Shown here piece after piece: positions 25,781 through 36,273 of a DNA stretch of 64,000 nucleotides. Position 1 is the first letter of the stretch, and the number at the start of each line of letters is the position of its first letter. Below the pieces are notes generated by a model. That model did no database searches. It was not told the origin of the DNA and worked only from the letters and a program-made list of their open reading frames with translations. The translations under genes and the position numbers were made by a program. This DNA comes from Phosphitispora fastidiosa (lineage in GTDB: Bacteria > Bacillota > Thermincolia > Thermincolales > UBA2595): NCBI RefSeq assembly GCF_019008365.1, contig NZ_JAHHUL010000014.1, forward strand, positions 51,773 to 115,772, written 5' to 3'.

Positions 25781-28372
25781 ATGACTGGTAATGATGCTTT
25801 GTCTGAAGGGATTAAAAACCACATTGATTCACTGGTAAAAATGGCATCTGCTGCGGCGGCGGAGTTCCTTAGGCTTGACCAAAAACAGGTGGATGATATA
25901 GTGAAGGCCATGGCCCTGGAAGGTCTGGACAGGCATATGGAACTGGCAAAGCTGGCGGTAGAGGAAACTGGCCGGGGGATCTATGAGGACAAAATAACCA
26001 AAAACATGTTTGCCACGGAGTCGGTGTATCACAGTATCAAATACCACCGTACAGTAGGGATTATCCATGAAAATGAGGAGGAGGACTATCTGGAAGTAGC
26101 GGAACCGGTTGGGGTAATCGCCGGGATCACTCCGGTAACAAATCCTACCTCAACTACAATGTTTAAAATCCTGATTTCAATAAAAACCCGCAACCCCATT
26201 ATCTTTGCGTTTCATCCCGGGGCCCAGAAATGCAGCGCTGCCGCTGCTGAGACTATGCTTCGGGCTGCAATTGCCGCCGGGGCTCCGGAGAATTGTATCT
26301 CCTGGATAGAACAGCCTTCGCTGGAAGCAACCACCTATCTGATGGCCCACCCCGGTGTGGCTACTATATTGGCTACAGGAGGTTCATCAATGGTGAAGGC
26401 GGCTTACAGTATGGGGAAACCCGCCCTGGGAGTCGGACCCGGGAATGTTCCCTGTTATATTGAAAAGAGCGCTGATATTAACAGGGCAGTTACCGACCTG
26501 ATCCTCAGCAAGACATATGATAATGGCATGATTTGCGCTTCGGAACAGGCGGTGATTATTGACAGTGAAATTGCGCCAGATACAGTGAGCCTAATGCAGC
26601 ATTACGGCTGCTACTTTTTAAATAATGATGAAATAATGGCTCTGTCTAAGATGGCTACCTGTGCCAACAGGTGCTCCCTGAACCCTGATATTGTTGGCCG
26701 ATCGGCAGTAGAAATTGCAGAGATGGCAGGTTTTCGGGTTCCGCCTGATACCAAGATACTGGTGGCCCAATTGGAGGGGATTGGCGCTGATTATCCTCTA
26801 TCAAGAGAAAAACTCAGCCCGGTTCTGGCCTGCTATATTGTCGATGGTTACCGTGACGGGATTAAACAGGCTGCAGATATGGTTGAGTTTGGCGGGATGG
26901 GTCATTCGGCCGTTATCCACAGCGCCAATGAGGATGTCATCAGAAACTTTTCCGAAAAAATCAGGGTAGGGCGTATTATCGTAAATGCTCCGGCCACCCA
27001 TGGAGCTATTGGGGAAATGTATAACACCAATATGCCGTCACTCACCCTGGGCTGCGGCTCCATGGGACATAATTCGACTACCTCCAATGTCAGTGCCGCC
27101 AACCTGATTAATGTAAAAAGGGTAGCCCGGAGACGGGTTAAGATGCAGTGGTTTCGTGTGCCTGAGAGGATTTATTTTGAATCGGGGAGTATCCAGTACC
27201 TGGCTAAAATGCCCAATGTGCGGAGGGCTGTCATCATATCTGACCCGGCAATGGTTGAACTGGGTTATTTGGATAAGGTCATGTATCATCTTCAGAAAAG
27301 AGTTGAACATGTTTATACCGATGTATTTTACGATGTGGAGCCAGACCCGTCTCTGGAAACGGTCAGGAAGGGTTACCGTTTTATGAAGCAGTTTCAGCCT
27401 GACACCATTATTGCTCTCGGCGGAGGTTCTGCTATTGATGCAGCAAAGGCCATGTGGCTTTTTTATGAACACCCGGAGGTGGAGTTTGAATTCCTTAAAT
27501 TAAAGTTTCTGGATATCAGGAAGCGTACTTATAAGTACCCCAAAATGGGCAGAATAGCCAGATTTGTGGCTATTCCCACCACCAGTGGAACAGGTTCCGA
27601 GGTCACCGCCTTTGCAGTCATTACAGATAAAGGAGAGGATATAAAATACCCTCTGGCTGATTATGAGCTGACCCCGGATGTGGCGATTATTGATGTTGAT
27701 TTTGTGATGAGTGTGCCGGCACAGGTAACTGCCGATACCGGTATCGATGTCCTGACACATGCAGTTGAGGCATATGTCTCGGTGATGGCATCAGATTACA
27801 CCGATGCCCTGGCCCTGAAGGCAATTGAACTGGTATTTGGATATCTGCCCAAAGCCTACCGGGACGGTAAGGATCAGGAGGCCAGGGAAAAAATGCATAA
27901 TGCCTCATGTATAGCAGGGATGGCTTTCACCAATGCCTTCCTGGGAATCAACCACAGCATGGCCCATAAACTGGGCGGGGAGTTTAATATTCCTCACGGC
28001 AGGGCCAATGCAATCCTGCTGCCACATGTAATCAGGTATAATTCCCAGAAACCCAGCAAGTTTGCTTCCTGGCCCAAGTATGAACACTTTATTGCACCGG
28101 AAAAGTACCGCCAGATAGCCGCTTACCTGGGACTGCAGGCAGATACACCGGAAAACGGGGTCAACAGCCTGGTGGCAGCTATAAGAAACCTGATGGCAGA
28201 GCTTCAGGTGCCCATGAGCATTGCCGAATGCGGGGTTAACGAAAAGGAGTTCCTGCAAAAACTGCCCCTTTTGGCGGAGAAGGCTTTTGAGGATCAGTCA
28301 ACCATTTCGAACCCGAGGATGCCCCTGATAAAGGAAATTGAGGAAATATACCGGGAGGCCTATCTGCACTAA
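25781..28372 (+). CDS. adhE: bifunctional aldehyde/alcohol dehydrogenase AdhE
   Basis: AdhE reduces acyl-CoA to aldehyde and then to alcohol with NADH. Residues 1-440 are the CoA-acylating aldehyde dehydrogenase, with the catalytic cysteine in DNGMICASEQ; residues 455-863 are the iron-dependent alcohol dehydrogenase, with GGGSAIDAAKAMW, the PTTSGTGSEVT motif, and metal ligands in DTGIDVLTHAVEAYVS, GINHSMAHKLGG and IPHGRANAILLPH. Length (863) is standard, so it is intact. It stands in its own unit after GGAGG. In this anaerobe it would dispose of electrons in ethanol or longer alcohols, or run in the oxidative direction. Confidence 0.96.
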   Translation: MTGNDALSEGIKNHIDSLVKMASAAAAEFLRLDQKQVDDIVKAMALEGLDRHMELAKLAVEETGRGIYEDKITKNMFATESVYHSIKYHRTVGIIHENEEEDYLEVAEPVGVIAGITPVTNPTSTTMFKILISIKTRNPIIFAFHPGAQKCSAAAAETMLRAAIAAGAPENCISWIEQPSLEATTYLMAHPGVATILATGGSSMVKAAYSMGKPALGVGPGNVPCYIEKSADINRAVTDLILSKTYDNGMICASEQAVIIDSEIAPDTVSLMQHYGCYFLNNDEIMALSKMATCANRCSLNPDIVGRSAVEIAEMAGFRVPPDTKILVAQLEGIGADYPLSREKLSPVLACYIVDGYRDGIKQAADMVEFGGMGHSAVIHSANEDVIRNFSEKIRVGRIIVNAPATHGAIGEMYNTNMPSLTLGCGSMGHNSTTSNVSAANLINVKRVARRRVKMQWFRVPERIYFESGSIQYLAKMPNVRRAVIISDPAMVELGYLDKVMYHLQKRVEHVYTDVFYDVEPDPSLETVRKGYRFMKQFQPDTIIALGGGSAIDAAKAMWLFYEHPEVEFEFLKLKFLDIRKRTYKYPKMGRIARFVAIPTTSGTGSEVTAFAVITDKGEDIKYPLADYELTPDVAIIDVDFVMSVPAQVTADTGIDVLTHAVEAYVSVMASDYTDALALKAIELVFGYLPKAYRDGKDQEAREKMHNASCIAGMAFTNAFLGINHSMAHKLGGEFNIPHGRANAILLPHVIRYNSQKPSKFASWPKYEHFIAPEKYRQIAAYLGLQADTPENGVNSLVAAIRNLMAELQVPMSIAECGVNEKEFLQKLPLLAEKAFEDQSTISNPRMPLIKEIEEIYREAYLH

Positions 28373-28465
28373 AGGTGGTATTATGTGTTCTATTTTCCCG
28401 CTTCTTGTCATAAAAATATGATAATAGATGCTCCCAATAAAAAAGGAAAAGAAGAGGTGGTACAG

Positions 28466-28738
28466 GTGCTGGTCGTTTTGAGGCCCCGCACGAAAAGGAA
28501 AATTATCGCGGGCTTTCGGGTTTTGGTAACACTGCTTGTTCTGGCGCTGGTGGTTGGCCATTTATACAACATGTACCACGGTAATGAGCTGATCAGGGAA
28601 GGATGGCTTAGAGATGATAAACCAAGTGGAAATCCTATGAGGGTGGAGAACCAGGTCAGGGAAACCCAAGAGAATAACCCAACTGTTCTAGACCAGTTTG
28701 TTGTTAAAGTTAGAGATTTTTACCACAGGGACCAATGA
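28466..28738 (+). CDS. YqzK-like small membrane protein (DUF4227)
   Basis: A 90-residue protein with a basic N-terminus, one membrane helix (VLVTLLVLALVVGHLYNMY) and a soluble tail. The position directly upstream of xerD-deoB-punA is that of yqzK in Bacillus, which supports the DUF4227 assignment. GTG 28466 after GAGGTGG is preferred; GTG 28385 is also preceded by a GGTGG but would give an unlikely N-terminus. Function unknown. Confidence 0.65.
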   Translation: MLVVLRPRTKRKIIAGFRVLVTLLVLALVVGHLYNMYHGNELIREGWLRDDKPSGNPMRVENQVRETQENNPTVLDQFVVKVRDFYHRDQ

Positions 28739-28766
28739 AAAAAGGATTTCGGTGGTTTATTGTGGA

Positions 28767-28798
28767 AATAAGAGTAGTCTGGGCTACTCTTATTTTTT
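28767..28798 (+). terminator. terminator upstream of xerD
   Basis: AATAAGAGTAG pairs perfectly with CTACTCTTATT around a 6-nt loop, running into six T. It separates yqzK from xerD. Confidence 0.88.
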
Positions 28799-28842
28799 CG
28801 GATGAATATGATTCGGATAACGTGTAAAGTGAGGTAAAAGGG

Positions 28843-29730
28843 ATGAAAAGCCTGGTTAAAGAATTTATCAATTACCTTGCGGTAGAGCGGGGTCTGGCAG
28901 ATAATACACTTGATTCATATAACCGGGACTTAAAGCAGTTTATGGCATTTCTGGAGAATGAAAAGGTTGATGATGTACAGCAAGCTACCAGACATGTGAT
29001 TATGTCTTACATGCTCTTCCTGCAGAAAAGAGGACGGGCTACTGCTACCGTGTCAAGGCATTTGGCAGCGCTGAAGTCATTTTATCATTTCCTGCTGCGG
29101 GAGAAGTACATTGAAAAAGACCCGACAGCAAACCTGGAATCACCCAAATTGGAAAAAAAGCTGCCTCGTATCCTAACCGTTAATGAAGTTGAAAACCTGT
29201 TGAGTCAGCCCAGAGGGATAGAACCCACCGGGCTGCGCGATAAGGCAATGCTGGAATTGCTCTATGCTACCGGAATACGGGTCAGTGAGTTGATTTCCCT
29301 TGACATAAATCACATTAACCTGGAAATGGGGTACATAAGGTGTTTCGGAAAGGGTTCCAAGGAACGGATTGTGCCTGTGGGCAGCCTGGCCCGCAAATGT
29401 GTCAGCGAATATTTGCAAAAAGGGAGAGCAAAACTGATTAAAATCAGATCTGAAAAGGCCCTGTTTGTCAATCAGCATGGCAGAAGACTTACCAGACAAG
29501 GGTTTTGGAAGATTATCAAAAAGTATGCCAACAAGGCCGGGATTGCCAAAGATATTACCCCACATACCCTGAGACATTCCTTTGCCACCCATCTGCTGGA
29601 AAACGGGGCTGACCTGCGTTCTGTGCAGGAGATGCTGGGGCATGCCGATATTACTACAACACAGATTTACACTCACCTTACCAAAGGACGTTTAAGGGAG
29701 GTATATACCAAGAGCCACCCGCGGGCTTGA
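28843..29730 (+). CDS. xerD: tyrosine recombinase XerD
   Basis: With XerC it resolves chromosome dimers at dif. The core-binding SAM-like domain (about 1-85) is followed by the catalytic domain with Arg in ATGIRVSEL, Lys in FGKGSKER, the HTLRHSFATHLL box, LGHADITTTQIYTH with the second His, and the nucleophilic Tyr. Length (295) is typical. Synteny with deoB, punA and the spoIIA block is as in Bacillus. Confidence 0.96.
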   Translation: MKSLVKEFINYLAVERGLADNTLDSYNRDLKQFMAFLENEKVDDVQQATRHVIMSYMLFLQKRGRATATVSRHLAALKSFYHFLLREKYIEKDPTANLESPKLEKKLPRILTVNEVENLLSQPRGIEPTGLRDKAMLELLYATGIRVSELISLDINHINLEMGYIRCFGKGSKERIVPVGSLARKCVSEYLQKGRAKLIKIRSEKALFVNQHGRRLTRQGFWKIIKKYANKAGIAKDITPHTLRHSFATHLLENGADLRSVQEMLGHADITTTQIYTHLTKGRLREVYTKSHPRA

Positions 29731-29760
29731 TTATTAATTTATGCAGCAGGAGAGGTTAAG

Positions 29761-30942
29761 ATGAGCAATATAAAAGAAATAAGAAACATAACTTTAATTG
29801 TAATAGACAGTCTGGGTATCGGTGAACTTCCTGATGCCGATGCATATGGAGACAGAGGGAGCAATACCCTGGTAAATACAGCCAAGGCAGTTGGAGGCCT
29901 GCAGATTCCCAATCTGCAGAAATTGGGTTTGGGTAATATTGTGGAAATCTCAGGGGCGCCTCCGGCAGAAGCGCCTCTGGCTTCCTTTGGCAGAATGGCA
30001 GAGGTCTCCGCCGGCAAGGATACTACCACCGGTCACTGGGAAATATCAGGCTTGGTCCTGCAAAAGCCGTTTCCGGCATTTCCCGAAGGGTTTCCTGATT
30101 TTATTATCAAAGAATTTGAAACCAGGACAGGGCGAAAGACCCTGGGTAATGAGGTGGCCTCCGGGACTGAGATAATGGCCCGCCTGGGTGAACAACATAT
30201 AAAAACCGGGAGACCGATAGTATATACTTCAGCTGACAGTGTGTTTCAGATTGCAGCCCATGAGGAGATTATCCCCCTGGACGAGCTTTATGAAATGTGC
30301 CGGACTGCCAGAGCAATTCTGACAGGAGACTATGCCGTAGGCAGGGTGATTGCGCGGCCTTTTATCGGCAAACCGGGGGAGTTTAAAAGAACCTCCAACA
30401 GACATGATTTTTCCCTGGAACCTGTAGGGACGACAATTTTGGACATGCTCAAGGAAAGCGGCAGAGCTGTACAGGCAGTCGGCAAAATTGAGGATATTTT
30501 TGCAGGCCGGGGAATTACTGAAGCTGTACACACAACTGATAATATGGATGGAGTCGATAAGACTCTGGAATTTCTGGGAAAGTCGCAGGAAGGGCTTATT
30601 TTTACCAATCTGGTGGATTTTGATTCATCTTACGGACATCGGAATGATCCGGAAGGATATGCCCGGGCCCTGGAGGAACTGGATGGCCGATTGCCGGAAA
30701 TTATAGACTTGATCAGTGAGGAAAAACTCCTCATAATTACCGCAGACCATGGTTGTGACCCGACTACAGAGAGTACTGACCACTCAAGAGAATATGTCCC
30801 CCTGCTGGTTTACAGCCCTGTGGGGAAAAAGGGGACTAACCTGGGTGTAAGGCAGAGCTTTGCCGATATAGCTGCAACCATAGCAGAAGTTTTCGGATTG
30901 CAGACCAGCCATGGGACAAGCTTTTTGAAAGAAGTGTTATAG
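29761..30942 (+). CDS. deoB: phosphopentomutase
   Basis: Interconverts (deoxy)ribose-1-phosphate and -5-phosphate. An alkaline-phosphatase-superfamily enzyme of 393 residues, with [15 protein letters not shown] (metal), [11 protein letters not shown] (phosphorylated Thr), and the C-terminal metal site [32 protein letters not shown] precedes ATG. It forms a nucleoside-salvage operon with punA and pdp downstream. Confidence 0.97.
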   Translation: MSNIKEIRNITLIVIDSLGIGELPDADAYGDRGSNTLVNTAKAVGGLQIPNLQKLGLGNIVEISGAPPAEAPLASFGRMAEVSAGKDTTTGHWEISGLVLQKPFPAFPEGFPDFIIKEFETRTGRKTLGNEVASGTEIMARLGEQHIKTGRPIVYTSADSVFQIAAHEEIIPLDELYEMCRTARAILTGDYAVGRVIARPFIGKPGEFKRTSNRHDFSLEPVGTTILDMLKESGRAVQAVGKIEDIFAGRGITEAVHTTDNMDGVDKTLEFLGKSQEGLIFTNLVDFDSSYGHRNDPEGYARALEELDGRLPEIIDLISEEKLLIITADHGCDPTTESTDHSREYVPLLVYSPVGKKGTNLGVRQSFADIAATIAEVFGLQTSHGTSFLKEVL

Positions 30943-30974
30943 TTTGTAATGCCTTGGAGGGAGGAGAAGTATAT

Positions 30975-31799
30975 ATGAGTTCAGTGAAGCTTCAGAAAAC
31001 TGTTGATTTTATCAGGAGGAAAGTGTCAATTCGTCCTCAGGTGGGAGTTATTCTGGGGAGCGGACTGGGCGTTCTGGCTGCCGAGGTGAAAAATCAGCAA
31101 AGGCTGCATTATTCAGAACTGCCTCATTTTCCTGTCTCTACAGTGGAGGGACATGAAGGCCAGTTTATTTTCGGTGAACTTTCCGGCAAAAATGTGGCGC
31201 TGATGCAGGGACGTTTTCATTTTTATGAGGGGTATGCCATGGAACAGGTTGTGTTTCCGGTAAGGGTGATGCAGAAACTGGGGGTCCGGGTTCTCCTGGT
31301 TACCAATGCATCTGGAGGAATCAACCGGGACTTCAGCTCAGGTGACCTGATGCTGATTACCGACCACCTTAACCTGATGGGGACAAATCCTTTGATAGGG
31401 CCAAACTATGATGATATCGGGCCCAGGTTTCCGGATATGTCTGAGGCTTACGACAGGGAATTAATCCGAATTGCAGAGGAGGTAGCCCGAAAGAACGGGC
31501 TGGCCTGCCGCAAAGGTGTATATGCGGGTCTGACAGGACCCTCTTATGAGACCCCCGCCGAGATCAGGTATCTTAGGACCATTGGCGCTGATGCTGTAGG
31601 CATGTCAACAGTGCCTGAGGTCATCGTGGCTAATCATGCCGGAATCAGGGTTCTGGGAATATCGTGTGTTACCAATATGGCAGCAGGAGTCCTGCCGCAA
31701 AGGCTTAGCCATGCAGAGGTTATGGAAACGGCTAACAGGGTGCGGGACCAGTTTATCACTCTGGTTAAAGGGGTCCTGGATGAGGTGAACCCTGAATGA
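30975..31799 (+). CDS. punA: purine-nucleoside phosphorylase
   Basis: Cleaves purine (deoxy)nucleosides with phosphate. Trimeric PNP family, 274 residues, with [33 protein letters not shown], the NASGGIN loop and the substrate motif [14 protein letters not shown]...[19 protein letters not shown] 30975 has AGGAG 8 nt upstream; the in-frame start at 30954 lies before that site. Overlaps pdp by 4 bp. Confidence 0.95.
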   Translation: MSSVKLQKTVDFIRRKVSIRPQVGVILGSGLGVLAAEVKNQQRLHYSELPHFPVSTVEGHEGQFIFGELSGKNVALMQGRFHFYEGYAMEQVVFPVRVMQKLGVRVLLVTNASGGINRDFSSGDLMLITDHLNLMGTNPLIGPNYDDIGPRFPDMSEAYDRELIRIAEEVARKNGLACRKGVYAGLTGPSYETPAEIRYLRTIGADAVGMSTVPEVIVANHAGIRVLGISCVTNMAAGVLPQRLSHAEVMETANRVRDQFITLVKGVLDEVNPE

Positions 31800-33121
31800 G
31801 GGTATATGATATAATTCTCAGAAAAAGAAACGGCATGGAGCTGTCTGCCGGAGAAATAAACCAGCTGATTGCCGGTTATATGTCAGGTAGTGTTCCTGAC
31901 TATCAGATAGCAGCCTTTGTTATGGCTGTTTTTTTTCGGGGCATGTCGGCAAGGGAGACCTCTGACCTGACCATGGCGATTGTGGCTTCAGGTGACCGGG
32001 TTGACCTATCTGGAATAAAGGGCAGGAAAGTAGACAAGCACAGTACGGGCGGTGTTGGTGACAAGACAACCCTGGTCCTGGGGCCGCTGGTGGCCGCAGC
32101 CGGAGTCCCGGTTGCCAAGATGTCCGGGAGAGGACTCGGACATACCGGAGGGACAATAGATAAACTGGAGTCTATCCCTGGTTTTAATACTTCCCTTGAC
32201 CGGGAAGTGTTTATTCAAAATGTTAACCGCATTGGAATCAGTATCGGAGGTCAGACTGGGAACCTTGCTCCTGCCGACAAGAAGCTGTATGCTCTAAGGG
32301 ACGTTACGGCTACGGTTGACAGCATTCCACTCATTGCCAGCAGTGTGATGAGCAAAAAAATAGCTGCCGGGGCAGATGCCATAATCCTGGATGTGAAAAC
32401 AGGAGACGGCGCCTTTATGAAAACCCTGCCCAGCGCTGTGGACCTGGCAAAGGCTATGGTGGAAATTGGTACACATGTGGGCAGACAGACTACAGCTCTG
32501 ATTACAGACATGGAACAGCCGTTGGGACAGACGGTGGGTAATGCCCTGGAAGTACGGGAGGCTGTTGAGTGCCTCAGGGGGGAAGGTCCGGCTGACCTTA
32601 GGGAGCTCTGCCTGGTTCTGGGCAGCCAGATGGTACACCTGGCTGGGCCGGCAGAATCAGCAGATGAGGCCAGAGGCATGCTGGAAGAAATAATGGATAA
32701 CGGCCGCGGCCTGGCAAAGCTCAGGGAACTGGTGGTAAACCAGGGCGGGGATGCTTCATTTATTGACGATCTGTCAGTACTTCCTCAGGCAGGTGAAAAA
32801 ATTGAGCTGACTGCACCTGAGGACGGTTATATCTCGGGAATCAGGGCAGAACAAATAGGCATTGCTGCCATGATGCTCGGCGCCGGCAGGGAGACCAAAG
32901 AATCTAAGATTGACCTTGCGGTGGGAATTGAGCTGAAGAAAAAGCGCGGGGAAAGAGTTGCCAGGGGTGAAACTCTGGCAGTTCTCCATGTGAGTAATAC
33001 AGAAACGGCGAACAGGAGCAGGAATATGGTCCTGGAGGCATTCACTATCAGCAAGGAGCCACCGGCGGCCAGAAAGCTTGTCTGGGGCCAGGTGACTGCA
33101 GAAGGAGTCGAACTGTACTAA
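31796..33121 (+). CDS. pdp: pyrimidine-nucleoside phosphorylase
   Basis: Phosphorolysis of uridine, thymidine and deoxyuridine. The 441-residue enzyme has the thymidine/AMP-phosphorylase signature [33 protein letters not shown] (phosphate site) and the C-terminal PYNP domain ([13 protein letters not shown]). ATGA overlap with punA implies coupling. The three genes recycle nucleosides, plausibly during sporulation as in Bacillus. Confidence 0.95.
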   Translation: MRVYDIILRKRNGMELSAGEINQLIAGYMSGSVPDYQIAAFVMAVFFRGMSARETSDLTMAIVASGDRVDLSGIKGRKVDKHSTGGVGDKTTLVLGPLVAAAGVPVAKMSGRGLGHTGGTIDKLESIPGFNTSLDREVFIQNVNRIGISIGGQTGNLAPADKKLYALRDVTATVDSIPLIASSVMSKKIAAGADAIILDVKTGDGAFMKTLPSAVDLAKAMVEIGTHVGRQTTALITDMEQPLGQTVGNALEVREAVECLRGEGPADLRELCLVLGSQMVHLAGPAESADEARGMLEEIMDNGRGLAKLRELVVNQGGDASFIDDLSVLPQAGEKIELTAPEDGYISGIRAEQIGIAAMMLGAGRETKESKIDLAVGIELKKKRGERVARGETLAVLHVSNTETANRSRNMVLEAFTISKEPPAARKLVWGQVTAEGVELY

Positions 33122-33274
33122 CAGATAGGTTTGTCCGGTGAAAAACTGGTTTGGCGAATAGCGCCTTTGAGAAAGTGCGAATAACCCCCTTAAGAAATTG
33201 AAATACTTTAAATGAAATCTTAGAAATGTTTGAATCAGAAATTTCAGTAGTGAATTTCAAGAGGGGGCGGAAAA

Positions 33275-34423
33275 ATGAAACTTAAAAAGTTGTTTTGTCT
33301 GGTTACCGTTATCTTGATGCTGATACTCCAGTCTTCTCAGGTTGGCGCTCAGCCGGAATTGGAGACCACAGCCGAGTCAGCTATACTTGTTGACGCTGCT
33401 ACCGGGAAAATATTATTTGCTAAAGAGCCGGATAAAGAATTACCGCCGGCCAGTGTTACCAAAGTGATGACACTTTTGACGGCATTTGATGCTATTGAAA
33501 ATGGCAGGGCGAAGTTGACGGATACTGTTCAGGCTAGTGAAAATGCATCACAAATGGGTGGTTCACAGATATATCTGGAGCCGGGTGAAGAGATGTCCCT
33601 GAAGACCATGCTGATTGCAATAGCAGTGGGGTCGGCCAATGATTGTTGTGTTGCCGTTGCTGAACATATCGCCGGTTCCCATGAGGCCTTTGTTAAAATG
33701 ATGAATCAAAAGGCGGCTGAGCTGGGCTGCAAACATACCAACTTTGTCAATGCTTACGGGCTGCCTGCAGAAGGACATTATACATCAGCCGGGGACCTGG
33801 CGGTAATGATGCGGGAAGCCATAAAACACCCGTTGTTCCTTGAATTAACTTCAATCAAGAGATATGACCTTAGGGGCGGCGAATTTATCCTTAACAATAC
33901 CAACAAACTGCTCTGGTGGTATCGGGGAACCCTGGGGGGTAAAACCGGATGGACAAATGAGGCCAAGTACTGCCTGGCATCAATTGCCGAAAGGGATAAC
34001 CTGAGACTGATTGGTGTGGTTATGGCAACACCTGAACCCAGGAGCCATTTTAGGGAATCCATGAAACTGTATAACTATGGTTTCGCTCAGTTTGAGGCAG
34101 TTCCTATTGCGCCTTCCGGACAGGTGATGGGTAAGGTCAGGGTTGGCAAGGGCACTGTTGACTGGCTGAACGCAGCGGCAAAGGGTGAAGTCAGCGCTGT
34201 AGTCCCCAAAGGGCAGAAAGAAACAGTAACCCATAAGGTCTTTGTAGACCCGACAGTTATTGCTCCTGTCAGCAAGGGGCAGGCACTGGGCCGGGTAGTC
34301 GTCTATGAAGAGGGTAAAGAGGTGCTCAAGGTTGACCTTGTCTCGACCAAAGACATTCCCAGAGGTACGGTGTTCAGGCAAATGTTTAAACTCCTGAAAA
34401 ATGTTTACTCGTACAGCCAGTAA
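33275..34423 (+). CDS. dacF: D-alanyl-D-alanine carboxypeptidase DacF (penicillin-binding protein)
   Basis: A serine DD-carboxypeptidase (S11) that trims peptidoglycan stem peptides in the forespore. Signal peptide 1-25 (VILMLILQSSQVGAQ), SxxK in PPASVTKVMT, SxN in GSANDC and KTG in GGKTGWTN; a C-terminal PBP5-type domain and a terminal amphipathic helix follow. GAGGGGGCGG precedes ATG. A sigma-G-like pair (GAATA 33156-33160, 17 bp, CGAATAA) lies upstream but is weak. It precedes spoIIA as in Bacillus. Confidence 0.95.
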   Translation: MKLKKLFCLVTVILMLILQSSQVGAQPELETTAESAILVDAATGKILFAKEPDKELPPASVTKVMTLLTAFDAIENGRAKLTDTVQASENASQMGGSQIYLEPGEEMSLKTMLIAIAVGSANDCCVAVAEHIAGSHEAFVKMMNQKAAELGCKHTNFVNAYGLPAEGHYTSAGDLAVMMREAIKHPLFLELTSIKRYDLRGGEFILNNTNKLLWWYRGTLGGKTGWTNEAKYCLASIAERDNLRLIGVVMATPEPRSHFRESMKLYNYGFAQFEAVPIAPSGQVMGKVRVGKGTVDWLNAAAKGEVSAVVPKGQKETVTHKVFVDPTVIAPVSKGQALGRVVVYEEGKEVLKVDLVSTKDIPRGTVFRQMFKLLKNVYSYSQ

Positions 34424-34444
34424 ATCTATAATGGACAAATGTGT

Positions 34445-34470
34445 CCCCCTCAGGCGAGGGGGATGCTTTA
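34445..34470 (+). terminator. probable terminator after dacF
   Basis: CCCCCTC (34445-34451) and GAGGGGG (34456-34462) form a tight GC hairpin with a 4-nt loop, followed by a T-rich stretch. Confidence 0.65.
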
Positions 34471-34499
34471 TTGTTTAAAGGATATTTATTCACCCAATA

Positions 34500-34506
34500 C
34501 TCGACA
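34500..34506 (-). promoter_or_regulatory. Spo0A-box-like site upstream of the spoIIA promoter
   Basis: CTCGACA, complement of TGTCGAG, differs from the 0A box by one base. It lies 30 bp upstream of the sigma-H -35, the position in which Spo0A~P activates spoIIA in Bacillus. Confidence 0.45.
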
Positions 34507-34535
34507 TAACCTTACAATTGTTTCACGGCAGATTT

Positions 34536-34563
34536 GAAGGAAAAAGAATCCAGCCTGTAGAAT
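34536..34563 (+). promoter_or_regulatory. sigma-H promoter of the spoIIA operon
   Basis: GAAGGAAAA (34536-34544), 12 bp, GTAGAAT (34557-34563) is a full match to RNAGGAWWW-N11/12-RNNGAAT. spoIIA is the classic sigma-H and Spo0A target. Start predicted near 34570. Confidence 0.8.
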
Positions 34564-34596
34564 TCGTTAGCATGTACAGGAGGGTGGGTGCAATAT

Positions 34597-34932
34597 ATGA
34601 ATATTGAGTCTGTGGCTAACCGGAAAACACTGATTTTAAGGGTGTCCGGAGAACTGGATATGCTGGTTGCAGATGATTTCCGGAGGAAGACAGATGCATT
34701 GATGGAAAACCACTGTTCCAGAAACCTGGTGCTGAACCTGGCGGGAGTCAACTTTATTGACAGCTCAGGATTGGGAGCAATTCTGGGGAGGTACAAAAAC
34801 ATCACCATGGGCGGGGGAAAGGTGGCTTTAGTGGGAGCGCCGCCACAGGTAAGGAGAATCCTGGAACTGTCAGGTATTCTGCGTATTACAAGCGAATTTG
34901 AAACAGAAAATGATGCCCTGGAGGCAATGTAG
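34597..34932 (+). CDS. spoIIAA: anti-sigma-F antagonist SpoIIAA
   Basis: A STAS-domain protein that, when dephosphorylated by SpoIIE, frees sigma-F from SpoIIAB. The phosphorylated serine lies in FIDSSGLGAILGRYK (Ser56/57). ATG 34597 gives 111 residues and the common N-terminus; GTG 34588 is the alternative and is only 3 nt from AGGAGGG. First gene of the operon, 11 bp before spoIIAB. Confidence 0.95.
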   Translation: MNIESVANRKTLILRVSGELDMLVADDFRRKTDALMENHCSRNLVLNLAGVNFIDSSGLGAILGRYKNITMGGGKVALVGAPPQVRRILELSGILRITSEFETENDALEAM

Positions 34933-34943
34933 GGGGTCTAGAA

Positions 34944-35405
34944 ATGAAGATCAAGAATCAAATTAAATTATCGTTTATGTCCGTACCGGAGAATGTGCCT
35001 CTGGCCAGACTGGCAGCTGCTGCTTTTGCTGCACAGCTGGAATTTACCCTGGAAGACCTGGAGGAAATAAAGGTTGTCGTTTCGGAAGCAGTCTCAAACA
35101 GTATCATACATGGATATGACAATGACCCCAACAGAATTGTTACTTTATTATGTACTATTTATGATGAAGTGTTGGAATTAATAATTGAGGATGAGGGTAA
35201 AGGGATTGCAGATGTATCCAAAGCAATAGAACCTGCTTTTTCGACTGACCCCGAGAGAATGGGACTTGGTTTCACCTTTATGCAGTCATTTATGGACAAC
35301 CTGGACGTAGAGTCCACTGTCAACAAGGGAACCAGGGTAATTATGTCCAAAAAGCCGCCCGGAAGTGTGGCAGCAGCATCTGAAATAATATCTGAAAAGA
35401 ATTAA
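34944..35405 (+). CDS. spoIIAB: anti-sigma-F factor and serine kinase SpoIIAB
   Basis: A GHKL-fold kinase that binds and inhibits sigma-F and phosphorylates SpoIIAA. The N-box VSEAVSNSIIHGY, the G1 box IEDEGKGI and the G2-like ERMGLGFTFM are present. 153 residues, slightly longer than Bacillus SpoIIAB at the C-terminus. AGGGGGTC is at the start. Confidence 0.96.
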   Translation: MKIKNQIKLSFMSVPENVPLARLAAAAFAAQLEFTLEDLEEIKVVVSEAVSNSIIHGYDNDPNRIVTLLCTIYDEVLELIIEDEGKGIADVSKAIEPAFSTDPERMGLGFTFMQSFMDNLDVESTVNKGTRVIMSKKPPGSVAAASEIISEKN

Positions 35406-35419
35406 GCGGGGTGGGAAAT

Positions 35420-36202
35420 TTGAATACCCGGTTATCGGAAATGAATCTTCCCCGGTTCCCGCTTCTTTCGGACAAAGAAATAAAAAGCCTGTTAAGAAGG
35501 GTTAAGGACGGGGATGAAGAGGCCAGAGAGGTATTGGTGAATTGCAACCTGAAACTGGTTTTCAGCCTGGTACAGCGTTTTAACAACAGGGGACACGAAC
35601 TGGAGGACCTGTTTCAGATTGGGACAATAGGACTGATAAAGGCTATTGATAAGTTTGATTTGAGTTATAATGTCAAGTTTTCCACATATGCGGTGCCCTT
35701 GATTATTGGGGAAATCAGAAGGTTTCTCAGGGATGATAACCCTGTTAAGGTAAGCCGGTCACTAAAGGAGACAGTTCACAGGGTACATAAGGCAAGGGAG
35801 GAACTGACTGCAAGTCTGGGCAGGGAGCCCTCCATCCAGGAGGTAACTGAATATACCGGACTCACCGGTGAGGAGATCGTTACAGCGATGGAAGCGGCTC
35901 AAACACCAACTTCCATATTTGAGACGGTCTATCAGGATGATGGTGACCCAATCTATGTCATGGATGCCATAGCAGGGGAAACAGAAGAAAGCAGTGGATG
36001 GTTTGACAAGATTGCTTTAAAGGATGTCATGCAGAGACTTCCAGATAGAGAAAAATCGGTGCTTTTACTGCGTTTTTTTGAAGACAAGACTCAGTCTCAG
36101 GTGGCCGCAATTATGAATATTTCCCAGGTTCAGGTTTCCAGAATAGAGCGGCAGGCTCTGAAAAATATCAGGATAATGTTAGATGAACAGGATAATGGTT
36201 GA
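35420..36202 (+). CDS. sigF: RNA polymerase sigma-F factor
   Basis: The first forespore-specific sigma factor. Region 2 (DLFQIGTIGLIKAIDKFD, YNVKFSTYAVPLIIGEIRRFLRDD), region 3 and region 4 (RLPDREKSVLLLRFFEDKTQSQVAAIMNISQVQVSRIE, in part) are intact. The start is TTG 35420 (MNTRLSEMN) about 5 nt after GGGGTGGG, or GTG 35411 within that site. It follows spoIIAB by 14 bp or less. Its likely targets in this window are spoIVB, dacF and the spoVA genes. Confidence 0.96.
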   Translation: MNTRLSEMNLPRFPLLSDKEIKSLLRRVKDGDEEAREVLVNCNLKLVFSLVQRFNNRGHELEDLFQIGTIGLIKAIDKFDLSYNVKFSTYAVPLIIGEIRRFLRDDNPVKVSRSLKETVHRVHKAREELTASLGREPSIQEVTEYTGLTGEEIVTAMEAAQTPTSIFETVYQDDGDPIYVMDAIAGETEESSGWFDKIALKDVMQRLPDREKSVLLLRFFEDKTQSQVAAIMNISQVQVSRIERQALKNIRIMLDEQDNG

Positions 36203-36273
36203 TGCATAGATTTCGTTATTTAGGGGAAAATTCTTATAGGGTTACGTAAAAACATTAAGGAGGATGTCGGCAC

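Noticed and set aside
33156..33184. Sigma-G promoter of dacF
   Set aside because: The -35 GAATA is acceptable but the -10 CGAATAA matches poorly, so it is mentioned only in the dacF entry.
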